Assembly: GCF_900186865.1 (NCBI RefSeq)
Contig: NZ_LT906480.1
Location: 2,188,001 to 2,252,000, forward strand
Direction: 5' to 3'
Origin: Stenotrophomonas maltophilia
Lineage (GTDB): Bacteria; Pseudomonadota; Gammaproteobacteria; Xanthomonadales; Xanthomonadaceae
Length of the DNA: 64,000 nt
The notes under the pieces were generated by a model. That model had not been told where the DNA came from, ran no database searches, and worked only from the letters and a program-made list of their open reading frames with translations. The translations under genes were made by a program, and so were the position numbers. Positions 9,525 through 20,257 of this stretch are shown here, piece after piece; the stretch's first letter is position 1, and every line of letters starts with the position of its first letter.

Positions 9525-10661
9525 ATGAGCATCCAAGAGCTTTCCCCCGCGCGGGCACGCGAGCGCCTGGCCCATGGCGCGGTGCTGATCGATGTGCGCG
9601 AGGCGCACGAACGGGCCGGCGGGATGGCCGAGGGCGCGCGCGGCGTGGCCAAGGGCGAGCTGCAGGCCGACCCGGCCGCACACCTGCCGCGGCACGACCA
9701 GGAGATCCTGCTGATCTGCCAGAGCGGCAAGCGCTCGGCCGATGCCGCGCAGTTCCTGCTGCAGGCCGGCTACACAAACGTCGCTTCCGTGACGGGCGGT
9801 ACCGTGGCCTGGCGCGAGCAGTCGCTGCCGCTGGTGCAGCCGCTGGCCAGCGCCGCCGACCGCGACTTCTACGACCGCTATTCGCGCCACCTGCTGCTGC
9901 CGCAGGTGGGCGAGGCCGGCCAGCGCCGGCTGCAGCAGTCGCGCGTGCTGGTGCTGGGCGCGGGTGGGCTGGGCGCACCGGCTGGGTTCTACCTGGCCGC
10001 CGCCGGGGTAGGGCACCTGCGCTTCGCCGACCACGACCGCGTGGAGCGCAGCAACCTGCACCGGCAGATCGTGCATACCGAAGCCAGCGTGGGCCAGCTC
10101 AAGGTCGATTCGGCGCGTGAGCGGCTGCTGGCGCTCAACCCCTCGATCAAGGTCGAGGCGGTGCCGGAGCGGGTCACCTCCGAGAACGTGGATGCGCTGT
10201 TGGACGGCGTGGACGTGGTGCTGGACGGCTCGGACAACTTCCCGCTGCGCTACCTGCTCAACGACGCCTGCATCAAGCACGCCACGCCGCTGGTGTATGC
10301 CGCCATCGAGCGCTTTGATGGCCAGGTAAGCGTGTTTGACGCCGGCCGCCAGCGTGGCGTGGCGCCGTGCTACCGCTGCCTGTTCCCCGAGCCGCCGCCG
10401 CCGGAGTTCGCGCCGAACTGCTCCGAGGCCGGTGTGCTGGGCGTGCTGCCTGGGTTGGCCGGCGTGCTGCAAGCGACCGAGGTGCTGAAGCTGCTGCTGG
10501 GCATCGGCGAGCCGCTGGTCGGCCGCCTACTGCGCTTCGATGCGCTGGGCATGCGCTTCCGCGAGACCGGCATCCGGCCGGACCCGCAGTGCCCGGTGTG
10601 CGCGCCGGGCGTGCCATTCCCGGGGTATATCGATTACGCCGCGTTCTGCCGGGGTGGGTGA
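9525..10661 (+). CDS. moeB: Rhodanese-MoeB/ThiF fusion, adenylyltransferase/sulfurtransferase
   Basis: E1-like enzyme that adenylates the C-terminal glycine of a sulfur-carrier protein (MoaD/ThiS type). Rhodanese domain first (about 1-95; active-site LICQSGKRS with Cys65), then the ThiF/MoeB fold (about 115-370) with ATP-binding GAGGLGAP, DGSDNF and two zinc cysteine pairs (CYRC, CPVC). 378 residues. Most MoeB-rhodanese fusions carry rhodanese at the C-terminus; the N-terminal order here is known in Xanthomonadaceae-type proteins. Whether it serves molybdopterin, thiamine or another carrier cannot be decided. Confidence 0.88.
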   Translation: MSIQELSPARARERLAHGAVLIDVREAHERAGGMAEGARGVAKGELQADPAAHLPRHDQEILLICQSGKRSADAAQFLLQAGYTNVASVTGGTVAWREQSLPLVQPLASAADRDFYDRYSRHLLLPQVGEAGQRRLQQSRVLVLGAGGLGAPAGFYLAAAGVGHLRFADHDRVERSNLHRQIVHTEASVGQLKVDSARERLLALNPSIKVEAVPERVTSENVDALLDGVDVVLDGSDNFPLRYLLNDACIKHATPLVYAAIERFDGQVSVFDAGRQRGVAPCYRCLFPEPPPPEFAPNCSEAGVLGVLPGLAGVLQATEVLKLLLGIGEPLVGRLLRFDALGMRFRETGIRPDPQCPVCAPGVPFPGYIDYAAFCRGG

Positions 10662-10682
10662 GGCTGGCCGGGGAATGCCTTG

Positions 10683-10765
10683 GTAGATGCCGACCTTGGT
10701 CCGCGTTTTCGTGCCAACCAAGGTTGGCACCTACCGAAGCGGGTGCATGGTTGGCACCCACCGAC
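10683..10765. repeat. GTAG hairpin repeats (GCCAACC-type stem)
   Basis: GTAGATGCC...GTGCCAACCAAGGTTGGCACCTACC followed by a partial GGGTGC...TTGGCACCCACC. Same architecture as SMAG but with a different stem sequence (GCCAACC/GGTTGGC). It fills the gap before the antiporter gene. Confidence 0.7.
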
Positions 10766-10911
10766 GCGGATGCATGGTTTCGGGATGATGCTGGGGGTCG
10801 CTCCCTACATCGTTCCACCTCCAAGACAATCCGGCGCAACATGCGTGCTATTGCCGTCATCGGCATTGCTCTATTGTTGAACCCGATTCTGGATCTTGGG
10901 GAACACACCGA

Positions 10912-12744
10912 ATGGCGGTAGAAGCAGCGACCAGCGAGCTGGTCAAGGTCGTGGCCCTGTTGGGCGCGGCGGTGGTGATGGTGCCTTTGTTCCGCCGGGC
11001 CGGCCTGGGCTCGGTGCTGGGCTACTTCGCCGCTGGCCTGGCGATCGGACCGTTCGGGCTGGGCTGGTTCTCCGACCCCCAGGCGATCCTGCATACCGCC
11101 GAGCTCGGCGTGGTGATGTTCCTGTTCGTGATCGGCCTGGAAATGCGGCCCTCGCACCTGTGGAGCCTGCGCAAGGAGATCTTCGGGCTGGGCACGCTGC
11201 AGATCGTTACCTGTGCGGTGGTGCTGACCAGCATTGCCAAGTTGTTCGGCCTGCCTTGGCAGGTGGCCTTCATCGGTGCCACCGGCTTCGTGCTCACCTC
11301 CACCGCGGTGGTGATGCAGCTGCTGGCCGAGCGCGGTGACATCGCGCTGCCGTCAGGGCAGAAGATCGTCTCCATCCTGCTGTTCGAAGACCTGCTGATC
11401 GTGCCGTTGCTGGCGCTGGTGGCGTGGATGGGCCCGAGCGCGGGCAGCGCCGATGGCGGGGGTTCGCGCTGGCTGTCGGTGGCGATCGGCGTGGGTGCCA
11501 TCGTCGGCCTGGTGCTGGTCGGCCGCTTCCTGCTCAACCCGCTGTTCCGCGTACTGGCCGAGTCGAAGGCGCGCGAGGTGATGACCGCCGCCGCGCTGCT
11601 GGTGGTGCTGGGTGCGGCACTGCTGATGCAGCTGTCCGGCCTGTCGATGGCGATGGGCGCATTCCTGGCTGGCGTGCTGCTGAGTGAATCGACCTTCCGC
11701 CACCAGATCGAAGCGGACATCGAGCCGTTCCGCGGCATCCTGCTGGGCCTGTTCTTCCTCAGCGTGGGCATGGCGCTGGACCTGAGCGTGGTGGCCGGCA
11801 ACTGGCAGCTGATCCTCGGCCTGGTGCTGGCGTTGATGGCAGCCAAGGCGCTGTGCATCTACGTGGTGGCGCGCATCATGGGCAGCGACCACGCGCAGGC
11901 GCTGGATCGCGGCGTGCTGATGGCGCAGGGCGGCGAGTTTGCCTTCGTGCTGTTCTCTGCCGCCGCATCGGCCGGCGTGATCAATCTGGAAATCAATGCC
12001 AACTTCACCGCCGTGGTGGTGCTGTCGATGGCGCTGACCCCGCTGGTGGTGCTGGTCTACAAGCGCATCGCGCCGAAGCCGACGGTGAACATGGACGGCG
12101 TGGACGAGGCCGAGGGCCTGTCCGGCAGTGTGCTGCTGATCGGCTTCGGCCGCTTCGGCCAGGTCGCCAGCCAGTCGCTGCTGGCGCGCGACGTGGACGT
12201 GACCATCATCGACAACGATGTGGAGATGATCCAGAGCGCCTCGCGTTTCGGTTTCAAGATCTACTACGGCGACGGTACGCGACTGGACGTGCTGCATGCC
12301 TCGGGCGCGGCCACCGCACGTGCGATTGCGGTGTGCGTGGACAAGGCCGAGGCCGCCGACCGCATCGTTGAACTGGTGGCACACGAGTTCCCGCAGGCCA
12401 AGCTGATGGTGCGCTCGTTCGACCGCGAACATTCGCTGCGGCTGATCCATGCCGGTGTCGATTTCCAGATCCGCGAGACGTTTGAATCGGCAGTGTTGTT
12501 CGGCCAGGCCGCGCTGGTGGAGCTGGGTGCGGATGAGGACGACGCGATCGAGATTGCCGAGCAGATCCGTCGCCGCGATGCCGAGCGTTTCGAGCTGGAG
12601 ATTGCCGGTGGTGGTCTGAATGCCGGCGCCAAGATGGTGTTTGGCAACTCCGGCCAGGGCGTACCGACGCCGACGCCGTTCACCGCGCCGAAGCGGGCAA
12701 GCAAGACGTTGAACCCGCAGGACGTGCCGGAAGAGGAAGAGTAA
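10912..12744 (+). CDS. Kef-type monovalent cation/proton antiporter (CPA2) with TrkA-N domain
   Basis: Inner-membrane K+ efflux/H+ antiporter. Residues about 1-385 hold some 12 membrane helices of the Na+/H+ exchanger fold; about 400-515 is a Rossmann RCK (TrkA-N) domain beginning LLIGFGRFGQVAS with acidic strand end TIIDND. 610 residues, matching KefB/KefC/YbaL-like proteins. No KefF/KefG ancillary quinone reductase is adjacent, so glutathione-adduct gating is not implied. An array of SMAG dimers starts 6 bases after the stop. Confidence 0.9.
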   Translation: MAVEAATSELVKVVALLGAAVVMVPLFRRAGLGSVLGYFAAGLAIGPFGLGWFSDPQAILHTAELGVVMFLFVIGLEMRPSHLWSLRKEIFGLGTLQIVTCAVVLTSIAKLFGLPWQVAFIGATGFVLTSTAVVMQLLAERGDIALPSGQKIVSILLFEDLLIVPLLALVAWMGPSAGSADGGGSRWLSVAIGVGAIVGLVLVGRFLLNPLFRVLAESKAREVMTAAALLVVLGAALLMQLSGLSMAMGAFLAGVLLSESTFRHQIEADIEPFRGILLGLFFLSVGMALDLSVVAGNWQLILGLVLALMAAKALCIYVVARIMGSDHAQALDRGVLMAQGGEFAFVLFSAAASAGVINLEINANFTAVVVLSMALTPLVVLVYKRIAPKPTVNMDGVDEAEGLSGSVLLIGFGRFGQVASQSLLARDVDVTIIDNDVEMIQSASRFGFKIYYGDGTRLDVLHASGAATARAIAVCVDKAEAADRIVELVAHEFPQAKLMVRSFDREHSLRLIHAGVDFQIRETFESAVLFGQAALVELGADEDDAIEIAEQIRRRDAERFELEIAGGGLNAGAKMVFGNSGQGVPTPTPFTAPKRASKTLNPQDVPEEEE

Positions 12745-12750
12745 AGCCCG

Positions 12751-13350
12751 GTCGTGCCGGCCGCTGGCCGGCAGATATGGAAGCGTTCCGGCGTCATGAG
12801 GTTGCCGGCCAGCGGCCGGCACTACCGTGTGGGGATTACCCAAGCCGGCGGTTGGTCGTGCCGGCCGCTGGCCGGCAGATGCGCAAACGTTCCGACGTCA
12901 TGAGGTTGCCGGCCAGCGACCGGCACTGCCGGGTGGGGAATTGCCGAAGCCGGTGGTTGGTCGTGCCGGCCGCTGGCCGGCAGATACGGAAACGTTTCGA
13001 CGTCATGGGGTTGCCGGCCAGCGGCCGGCACTACCGTGTGAGGAATTGCCGAAGCCGGTGGTTGGTCGTGCCGGCCGCTGGCCGGCAGATACGGAAACGT
13101 TCCGACGTCGTGGGGTTGCCGGCCAGCGGCCGGCACTACCGTGCGGGGAATTGCCGAAGCCGGTGGTTGGTAGTGCCGGCCGCTGGCCGGCAAATACGGA
13201 ATCGTTCCGACGTCATGAGGTTGCCGGCCAGCGGCCGGCACTACCCGTGTGGGGAATTGCCGAAGCCTTTGGTTGGTAGTGCCGGCCGCTGGCCGGCAGA
13301 TACGGAAACGTTCCGACGTCATGGAGTTGCCGGCCAGCGGCCGGCACTAC
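12751..13350. repeat. Tandem array of six SMAG dimers
   Basis: Units start at 12751, 12855, 12960, 13065, 13170 and 13276, a period of 104-106 bases. Each holds GT(C/A)GTGCCGGCCGCTGGCCGGC, a short spacer containing CGTTCCGACGTCATG, the inverted hairpin, then GGGGAATTGCCGAAGCCGGTGGTTG. The spacers are conserved too, so the array arose by tandem duplication of a whole dimer plus flank. It fills the gap between the antiporter and folD; no gene is seen in it. Confidence 0.92.
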
Positions 13351-13435
13351 CGGTGCGCGGTGTCGGCGCGCGGCGGTGGGCGAGGGGGCCTGAATCAGGG
13401 ACAATAGCGTCCCCGCCGCCCCACGCCCGCTCCCG

Positions 13436-14314
13436 ATGACCGATTCCGCCCCCCAGCATCCTGCCCGCATCCTCGATGGCCGCCGTATCGCCGAGGCCCT
13501 GCTCGACAGCCTGAAGGTGCGCGTCGACGCCCGCGTCGCCGCTGGCGGCAGCCGTCCGGGCCTGGCTGTGGTGCTGGTCGGTGGCGACCCGGCCTCGACG
13601 GTGTACGTGCGCAACAAGCGCCGTGCCGCCGAGAAGGTCGGCATCGAGGCGCACGACTACGATCTGCCGGCCGGTACCACCGAGGCCGAGCTGCTCGACC
13701 TGATCGACCAGCTCAACGCCGATCCGAAGATCAACGGCATCCTGATCCAGCTGCCGCTGCCGGGCATCCCCGACGCGCGCCGGCTGATCCAGCGCATCGA
13801 CCCGCGCAAGGACGTGGACGGCTTCCACCCGGAAAACGTCGGCCACCTGGCCCTGCGCGAGTTCGGCCTGCGCCCGTGCACCCCGCGCGGCATCACCACG
13901 CTGCTGGGCCACACCGACCAGCCGGTACGCGGCCGCAACGCCACCATCGTTGGCGTGAGCAACCATGTCGGCCGGCCGATGGGCCTGGAGCTGCTGATTG
14001 CCGGCTGCACCGTGACCAGTTGCCACAAGTTCACCCCCAAGGACGTGCTGGAGCAGGCCGTGCGCAACGCCGACATTCTGGTGGTGGCGGTGGGCCGCCC
14101 GGGCATCGTGCCGGGCGAGTGGGTGAAGCCGGGCGCGGTGGTGATCGACGTGGGTATCAACCGGCTGGATGACGGCCGGTTGGTGGGCGATGTCGGGTTT
14201 GAGGCCGCTGCCCAGCGGGCCAGCTGGATCACCCCGGTGCCGGGTGGTGTCGGCCCGATGACCGTGGCCACGTTGATGCAGAACACCCTGGAAGCGGCGG
14301 AAGCGCTGAGCTGA
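13436..14314 (+). CDS. folD: Bifunctional methylenetetrahydrofolate dehydrogenase/cyclohydrolase FolD
   Basis: Cytoplasmic one-carbon enzyme interconverting 5,10-methylene-THF, methenyl-THF and 10-formyl-THF with NADP. Signature [14 protein letters not shown] includes the catalytic lysine; [14 protein letters not shown] and the C-terminal [13 protein letters not shown] are present. 292 residues. The ATG lies about 85 bases after the SMAG array. Its 10-formyl-THF product feeds purine synthesis, in keeping with guaB and guaA downstream, although hairpins separate them. Confidence 0.96.
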   Translation: MTDSAPQHPARILDGRRIAEALLDSLKVRVDARVAAGGSRPGLAVVLVGGDPASTVYVRNKRRAAEKVGIEAHDYDLPAGTTEAELLDLIDQLNADPKINGILIQLPLPGIPDARRLIQRIDPRKDVDGFHPENVGHLALREFGLRPCTPRGITTLLGHTDQPVRGRNATIVGVSNHVGRPMGLELLIAGCTVTSCHKFTPKDVLEQAVRNADILVVAVGRPGIVPGEWVKPGAVVIDVGINRLDDGRLVGDVGFEAAAQRASWITPVPGGVGPMTVATLMQNTLEAAEALS

Positions 14315-14342
14315 CCTGCGATTGGGGAGAACTGCTGTTGTT

Positions 14343-14668
14343 GGGTGCCGACCGTTGGTCGGCACAATGCCGGGGCAGGCGGATGACCCGCTCCTGGTAG
14401 GTGCCAACCTTGGTTGGCACGATCCGTCCGGCACCTGGACCCCAGGTGGGGTGAAGGCCTCTGGCTGTTTGTGCCAACCAAAGTTGGCACCTACCAAAGG
14501 CGCTCCAGGACTGGCCCGAGTGATCCTCTTAAGGTGGGTGCCGACCGTTGGTCGGCACAATGCAGGAGCACAGGTGTCTGAAGGGTAGTGCGGACCAACG
14601 GTCCGCACCCACCAAAGGCAGGCCGGTGACTCGCTCCTGGTAGGCGCCAACCAAGGTTGGCACTTACC
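14343..14668. repeat. Cluster of six GTAG-type hairpins between folD and guaB
   Basis: Hairpins at 14343-14366 (GCCGACC stem), 14396-14420 (GCCAACC), 14471-14495 (GCCAACC), 14533-14558 (GCCGACC), 14585-14613 (GCGGACC) and 14639-14668 (GCCAACC). Each is flanked by GGTAGG/CCTACC or GGTGGG variants. No reading frame of the intergenic region resembles a protein. Confidence 0.8.
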
Positions 14669-14771
14669 AAAGGCAGTATGCCGCCGGCCCGGATGGCCCC
14701 CTGAGCCAATCACCGCCCGCGCGACACTGCGTCGCATCTACCCCCTGCCACGCGGCGCGAAAAAGGGGTAA

Positions 14772-16262
<1,491 letters not shown>

Positions 16263-16274
16263 CGCGGGCCGAGC

Positions 16275-16314
16275 AAAGAGGAACGAGGAAGCTGATTCCC
16301 GTTCCTCTTTCTCC
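16275..16314 (+). terminator. Terminator-like stem between guaB and guaA
   Basis: AAAGAGGAACG and CGTTCCTCTTT form an 11-base stem 13 bases after the guaB stop, followed by a short CT-rich tail. It may attenuate rather than stop transcription into guaA. Confidence 0.6.
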
Positions 16315-16367
16315 ATCTGCCGCCGCAAATTCCGAGTTCGTTTTCCCTACTGCATTGCCAGGGCGCC

Positions 16368-17933
16368 ATGACCAACATCCATAACGACAAGATCCTGATT
16401 CTCGATTTCGGCGCGCAGTACACGCAGCTGATCGCCCGCCGCATCCGCGAGCTGGGCGTCTACTGCGAAATCTGGGCGTGGGACCACAACCCGGCCGAGA
16501 TCGCCGCGTTCGGCGCCAAGGGCATCATCCTGTCGGGTGGCCCGGAATCGACCACGCTGCCGGGCGCCCCGGCCGCGCCGCAGGAAGTGTTCGACAGTGG
16601 CCTGCCGATCTTCGGCATCTGCTACGGCATGCAGACCCTGGCCGCACAGCTGGGCGGTGCCACCGAAGCCGCTGACCAGCGCGAATTCGGCCACGCCGAA
16701 GTGAACGTGATCAACCCGGATGCACTGTTCAAGGGTCTGAGCGACCACGGCGGCGAGCCGAAGCTGAATGTCTGGATGAGCCACGGCGACCACGTCTCCG
16801 TTGCACCGCCGGGCTTCACCATCACCGCCACCACCGACCGCATTCCGGTGGCCGCCATGGCCAACGAAGAAAAGCGCTGGTACGGCGTGCAGTTCCACCC
16901 GGAAGTGACCCACACCCTGCAGGGCCAGGCGCTGCTGCGCCGCTTCGTGGTGGATGTGTGCGGCTGCCAGACCCTGTGGACCGCCGCCAACATCATCGAC
17001 GACCAGATCGCCCGCGTGCGCGAACAGGTGGGCGATGACGAAGTGATCCTGGGCCTGTCCGGCGGCGTCGATTCGTCCGTGGTCGCTGCGCTGCTGCACA
17101 AGGCCATCGGCGAGAAGCTGACCTGCGTGTTCGTGGACACCGGCCTGCTGCGCTGGCAGGAAGGCGACCAGGTGATGGCGATGTTTGCCGAGCACATGGG
17201 CGTGAAGGTGGTGCGCGTGAACGCCGCCGACCGTTATTTCGCCGCGCTGGAAGGCGTGAGCGACCCGGAAGCCAAGCGCAAGATCATCGGCAACCTGTTC
17301 GTTGAGATCTTCGACGAAGAGTCCAGCAAGCTGAAGAACGCCAAGTGGCTGGCGCAGGGCACCATCTACCCGGACGTGATCGAGTCGGCCGGCAGCAAGA
17401 CCGGCAAGGCGCATGTGATCAAGAGCCACCACAACGTGGGCGGCCTGCCGGAGCACATGAAGCTGGGCCTGGTGGAGCCGCTGCGCGAGCTGTTCAAGGA
17501 CGAAGTGCGCCGCCTGGGCGTTGAGCTCGGCCTGCCGCGCACCATGGTCTACCGCCATCCGTTCCCGGGCCCGGGCTTGGGCGTGCGCATCCTGGGCGAG
17601 GTAAAGCCGGAATACGCCGAACTGCTGGCCAAGGCCGATGCCATCTTCATTGATGAGCTGCGCAAGGCCGACCTGTACGACAAGACCAGCCAAGCGTTTG
17701 CCGTGTTCCTGCCGGTGAAGTCGGTGGGCGTGGTGGGCGATGCGCGGGCGTATGAGTGGGTGATTGCGCTGCGCGCGGTGGAGACGATCGACTTCATGAC
17801 CGCACATTGGGCGCATCTGCCGTATGAGTTCCTGGGGACGGTGAGCAACCGGATCATCAATGAGTTGCGGGGGGTTTCAAGGGTTGTCTATGACATCTCG
17901 GGGAAGCCGCCGGCGACTATTGAGTGGGAATGA
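16368..17933 (+). CDS. guaA: GMP synthase (glutamine-hydrolysing)
   Basis: Converts XMP to GMP using ATP and glutamine. Class I glutaminase (about 8-200; GICYGMQ with Cys85, FHPE histidine-glutamate pair), ATP-pyrophosphatase domain with P-loop LSGGVDSS (about 230-237), and C-terminal dimerisation domain ending PPATIEWE. 521 residues. The last 90 or so bases use codons unlike the rest of the gene (for example TCA, GTT, TCT, ATT), consistent with replacement of the 3' end by an integrated element. Confidence 0.97.
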   Translation: MTNIHNDKILILDFGAQYTQLIARRIRELGVYCEIWAWDHNPAEIAAFGAKGIILSGGPESTTLPGAPAAPQEVFDSGLPIFGICYGMQTLAAQLGGATEAADQREFGHAEVNVINPDALFKGLSDHGGEPKLNVWMSHGDHVSVAPPGFTITATTDRIPVAAMANEEKRWYGVQFHPEVTHTLQGQALLRRFVVDVCGCQTLWTAANIIDDQIARVREQVGDDEVILGLSGGVDSSVVAALLHKAIGEKLTCVFVDTGLLRWQEGDQVMAMFAEHMGVKVVRVNAADRYFAALEGVSDPEAKRKIIGNLFVEIFDEESSKLKNAKWLAQGTIYPDVIESAGSKTGKAHVIKSHHNVGGLPEHMKLGLVEPLRELFKDEVRRLGVELGLPRTMVYRHPFPGPGLGVRILGEVKPEYAELLAKADAIFIDELRKADLYDKTSQAFAVFLPVKSVGVVGDARAYEWVIALRAVETIDFMTAHWAHLPYEFLGTVSNRIINELRGVSRVVYDISGKPPATIEWE

Positions 17934-17936
17934 GTT
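17900..17936. other. Probable island attachment site in the 3' end of guaA
   Basis: The 3' end of guaA is a known integration target of tyrosine integrases of genomic islands. Here GC content drops directly after the stop, an integrase remnant follows, and the final guaA codons are atypical. No second copy of this sequence was found by eye in the window, so the core and boundaries are inferred. Confidence 0.5.
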
Positions 17937-17944
17937 GAAAGAAC

Positions 17945-17976
17945 GAGGGCGCCGAGAGGCGCTCTCTATTTTTATA
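17945..17976 (+). terminator. Terminator after guaA
   Basis: GAGGGCGCC/GGCGCTCTC stem with GAGA loop and one mismatch, followed by TATTTTTATA. Located 12 bases after the guaA stop. From its end to about 18422 the DNA is lower in GC and holds no gene that could be recognised. Confidence 0.65.
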
Positions 17977-18422
17977 GAATCTATCACCTCTCCATTTCGA
18001 TCGATATTGACGTCTCAAGTCACTACATGCGTCTGGTCCGATTCGGCTGCCACAACGCCGCGCTCTATTCTGGAGCGGGGCGCTATACACTGCTTTTTGG
18101 ATAAGCAGGGCAAATCCTCTTCAGTGGCTCATCAACCACTCACTTCCTTTCAGCGAGAGAGTCCAAATGATCCCACTGCAAGACATTGAAATCTTTACCG
18201 ACACTCGGAAGAGCATGGGTGTGGTGCTCAGCAGTCATGGTAGCGTTCTTTCACGATGACTCCAGTGCCGCAATTCGCTGGACTACGCCACGGCTCTATA
18301 TCGCAGGTTTATCAATTTCTTGGGCGAGTTCAATATATGTCGGTGCTTTCCGAGGCATGACCTGGCTTCCCCTGCGGGGCTCACATGGGACTCTTGGAAA
18401 CCGCGTCTTCCGAGGAGTCATC

Positions 18423-18713
18423 ATGGCGAAAATCAAGCTCACCACGTCGGCAGTCGATGCGGCACTACCCCCAAGACAGGGCCATTGAGCTGCAGCACAC
18501 TGTGGCGGCGGGCTTCTTGTGCAAGCTCAATCCAACGGGTCGTATTCATCTTCCAGTAGCGCACGAACGCAAGCGAGTGTTGCAAACCCGCCACGGAGCT
18601 AGTAGGGCGAACGGGCGGTCGATGAGGTGCGGACGATGGCGCAGGGGTGGCTGGTCAAGGTGCGCCAGGAGGAGGGGGGCTCATTCGCCGAGCAAGGACT
18701 GATCTAGTATTGG
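18423..18713 (+). pseudogene. Decayed tyrosine-type integrase (N-terminal remnant)
   Basis: Three reading frames together resemble the N-terminus of phage-type integrases: MAKIKLTTSAVDAA in the first, IELQHTVAAGFLCKLNPTGR in the second (with the usual arm-binding motif), and VDEVRTMAQGWLVKVRQ in the third. At least two frameshifts separate them, and the catalytic domain with its Arg-His-Arg-Tyr residues is absent. It sits next to guaA, where an island integrase is expected. The island can no longer be excised by its own integrase. Confidence 0.72.
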
Positions 18714-18779
18714 AGTTTTCGCCCACTTTTATTTATCCAGCACCAGGCATCTGATTAAGATTATTTATGTTTACTCGGA

Positions 18780-19334
18780 TTAGTCACTGCTTTCAGTCAG
18801 GGAGCGAACCAATCTAAATAGCTCGGCCTGATATTCTGCGTCGTGAAGAGCATCATGATCTCCCTTTTTCTTGGGATGCACAACTTTATCAATAGCGCTT
18901 GATCTGGTTTCGTACCATGAGCAACCCGTAGCGCCCATAAAGAGCGCCTTGATGTCTAGGGCCGTAAAGCCGAATGGATTATATCCAAGATATTTCAGGA
19001 AATAGTAATTTACAAATCCCCAATCAAATGGGGCATTTAATCCAACAAAAACTGGAATGCTGCCCTTGGGGGTATTTGTGGTGATCCAGGATGAAAATTC
19101 CGTCATGGCTTCAGTTGGAGTTACCCCTATATTCTCGGCCTGCTCCAAAGTAAGGCCTGTGATCGCCAGCGCTTCTGCAACCGACTTATCACTAATTGGT
19201 TTTAACGATGCCGAAAATGATATTTCTGGCTGGTACACCAGGCAGGCGCCCACAGTAAGCATGCTGTGCTCTCCGACAACAGGGCCAGCAGTTTCAATGT
19301 CAACCGATATAAAAACTTCAGGTTTCTTGTTCAT
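18780..19334 (-). CDS. CBASS-associated DEDDh 3'-5' exonuclease
   Basis: 184-residue DnaQ/RNase T-like fold exonuclease: ExoI motif VDIETAG (Asp12, Glu14), a central NAPFDWGFV with aspartate, and ExoIII HDALHDAEYQ giving the DEDDh set. Exonucleases of this kind are a recognised accessory protein of CBASS operons (named Cap18 in the literature, as far as I recall). Last gene of the operon, 26 bases after the ATPase gene. It could degrade phage DNA or turn over nucleotides or signals; the role is not fixed by sequence. Codon use is AT-richer than in the host genes. Confidence 0.82.
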   Translation of the reverse strand: MNKKPEVFISVDIETAGPVVGEHSMLTVGACLVYQPEISFSASLKPISDKSVAEALAITGLTLEQAENIGVTPTEAMTEFSSWITTNTPKGSIPVFVGLNAPFDWGFVNYYFLKYLGYNPFGFTALDIKALFMGATGCSWYETRSSAIDKVVHPKKKGDHDALHDAEYQAELFRLVRSLTESSD

Positions 19335-19360
19335 TTTCTCATCCGGTAATCGGTTTTTAT

Positions 19361-20257
19361 TCAGCCGGCCATGACAGGGGGTGGCTCCAATTCTGCAGCA
19401 GCCTGATAAAAGTGTTCGGCCTTTAGTGCGGAGTTTGGAAACGCCATGGATACAGCTGCCGGATACAAGCGTGTACGAATATCAGAATAAGTCCAAGCGG
19501 GTCGATTTTCACTTGCGGATGTCGCCTCGACCAACTTCTTTATTTCGGTTGCCGAAAGACCCATGTCCCCCAAATCGCTTGTGAACAGTTCATTTCGCTC
19601 TTCATCAGTGGGGCGTGTAAACTCCTCAACAATCGACGCACGTCGAATGACTGCTGCATCAAGAGCTGCCAATCGGTTTGTGCAAAGGATGGCGAAGATG
19701 CGCCCGCCATGCTTCCGAATACCGTCTATAGATTGAATCAGGGTGTTCACGCCGACCTTGTCTTCATGGTGACTGTGATGTTGGCTGCGGGATGCCCCTA
19801 AAGAGTCACCTTCGTCAATAATGAGGAAGGCTCGACCCTTTCCCGGCCCAATAGATCTGGAAATATCTTCGAATGCTTGGGTGATGAGTGTTCCCATCTC
19901 ACCCACCTTGCCGGTTCCGCGAACTTTGTTGCTCAGCTTGTAGAGAATTGCGTCTTCAATTTTAGCGTCGCGAGCAAGGCGATTTGCGATCGCCTCTGCA
20001 TTTGCAGTTTTCCCCGTTCCCACATCGCCATGGAAAATAGCTAATGGATACTGTTCATTTAGTAGTTCAATGACCGCGAGCTTCTTGTCATGATGCTTTT
20101 GACTCCATCGCTCAAGTTCATTAGATTGCAGAATTAGCTGGAGGCGCTTTTGTATGCGCTGGTAACGCCCTTCAAAGCCTAGTAGTTTCTTGGATAGGAT
20201 ATCAAGCTGCGTCGTCGGAAGGTTTGTCTTTACCTCGAATACGGATGAGCTGCTCAT
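19361..20257 (-). CDS. TRIP13/Pch2-like AAA ATPase of type III CBASS (Cap6)
   Basis: AAA+ ATPase of 298 residues. Walker A GDVGTGKT (77-84), Walker B FLIIDE (144-149), sensor-1 CTN and an arginine pair RRAS follow. In HORMA-type CBASS this ATPase disassembles the HORMA-cyclase complex and resets signalling. The start ATG overlaps the HORMA stop (ATGA) with AGGAAGGA upstream; a longer frame to 20464 lies wholly inside the HORMA gene and was rejected. Confidence 0.88.
   Translation of the reverse strand: MSSSSVFEVKTNLPTTQLDILSKKLLGFEGRYQRIQKRLQLILQSNELERWSQKHHDKKLAVIELLNEQYPLAIFHGDVGTGKTANAEAIANRLARDAKIEDAILYKLSNKVRGTGKVGEMGTLITQAFEDISRSIGPGKGRAFLIIDEGDSLGASRSQHHSHHEDKVGVNTLIQSIDGIRKHGGRIFAILCTNRLAALDAAVIRRASIVEEFTRPTDEERNELFTSDLGDMGLSATEIKKLVEATSASENRPAWTYSDIRTRLYPAAVSMAFPNSALKAEHFYQAAAELEPPPVMAG

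Noticed and set aside
12751..13350. CRISPR-like array
   Set aside because: The repeat unit is 104-106 bases, the hairpins are SMAG dimers, the spacers are nearly identical to each other, and no cas gene is present.
18001..18422. Additional gene between guaA and the integrase remnant
   Set aside because: Short frames only, with no motif or ribosome site supporting any of them.
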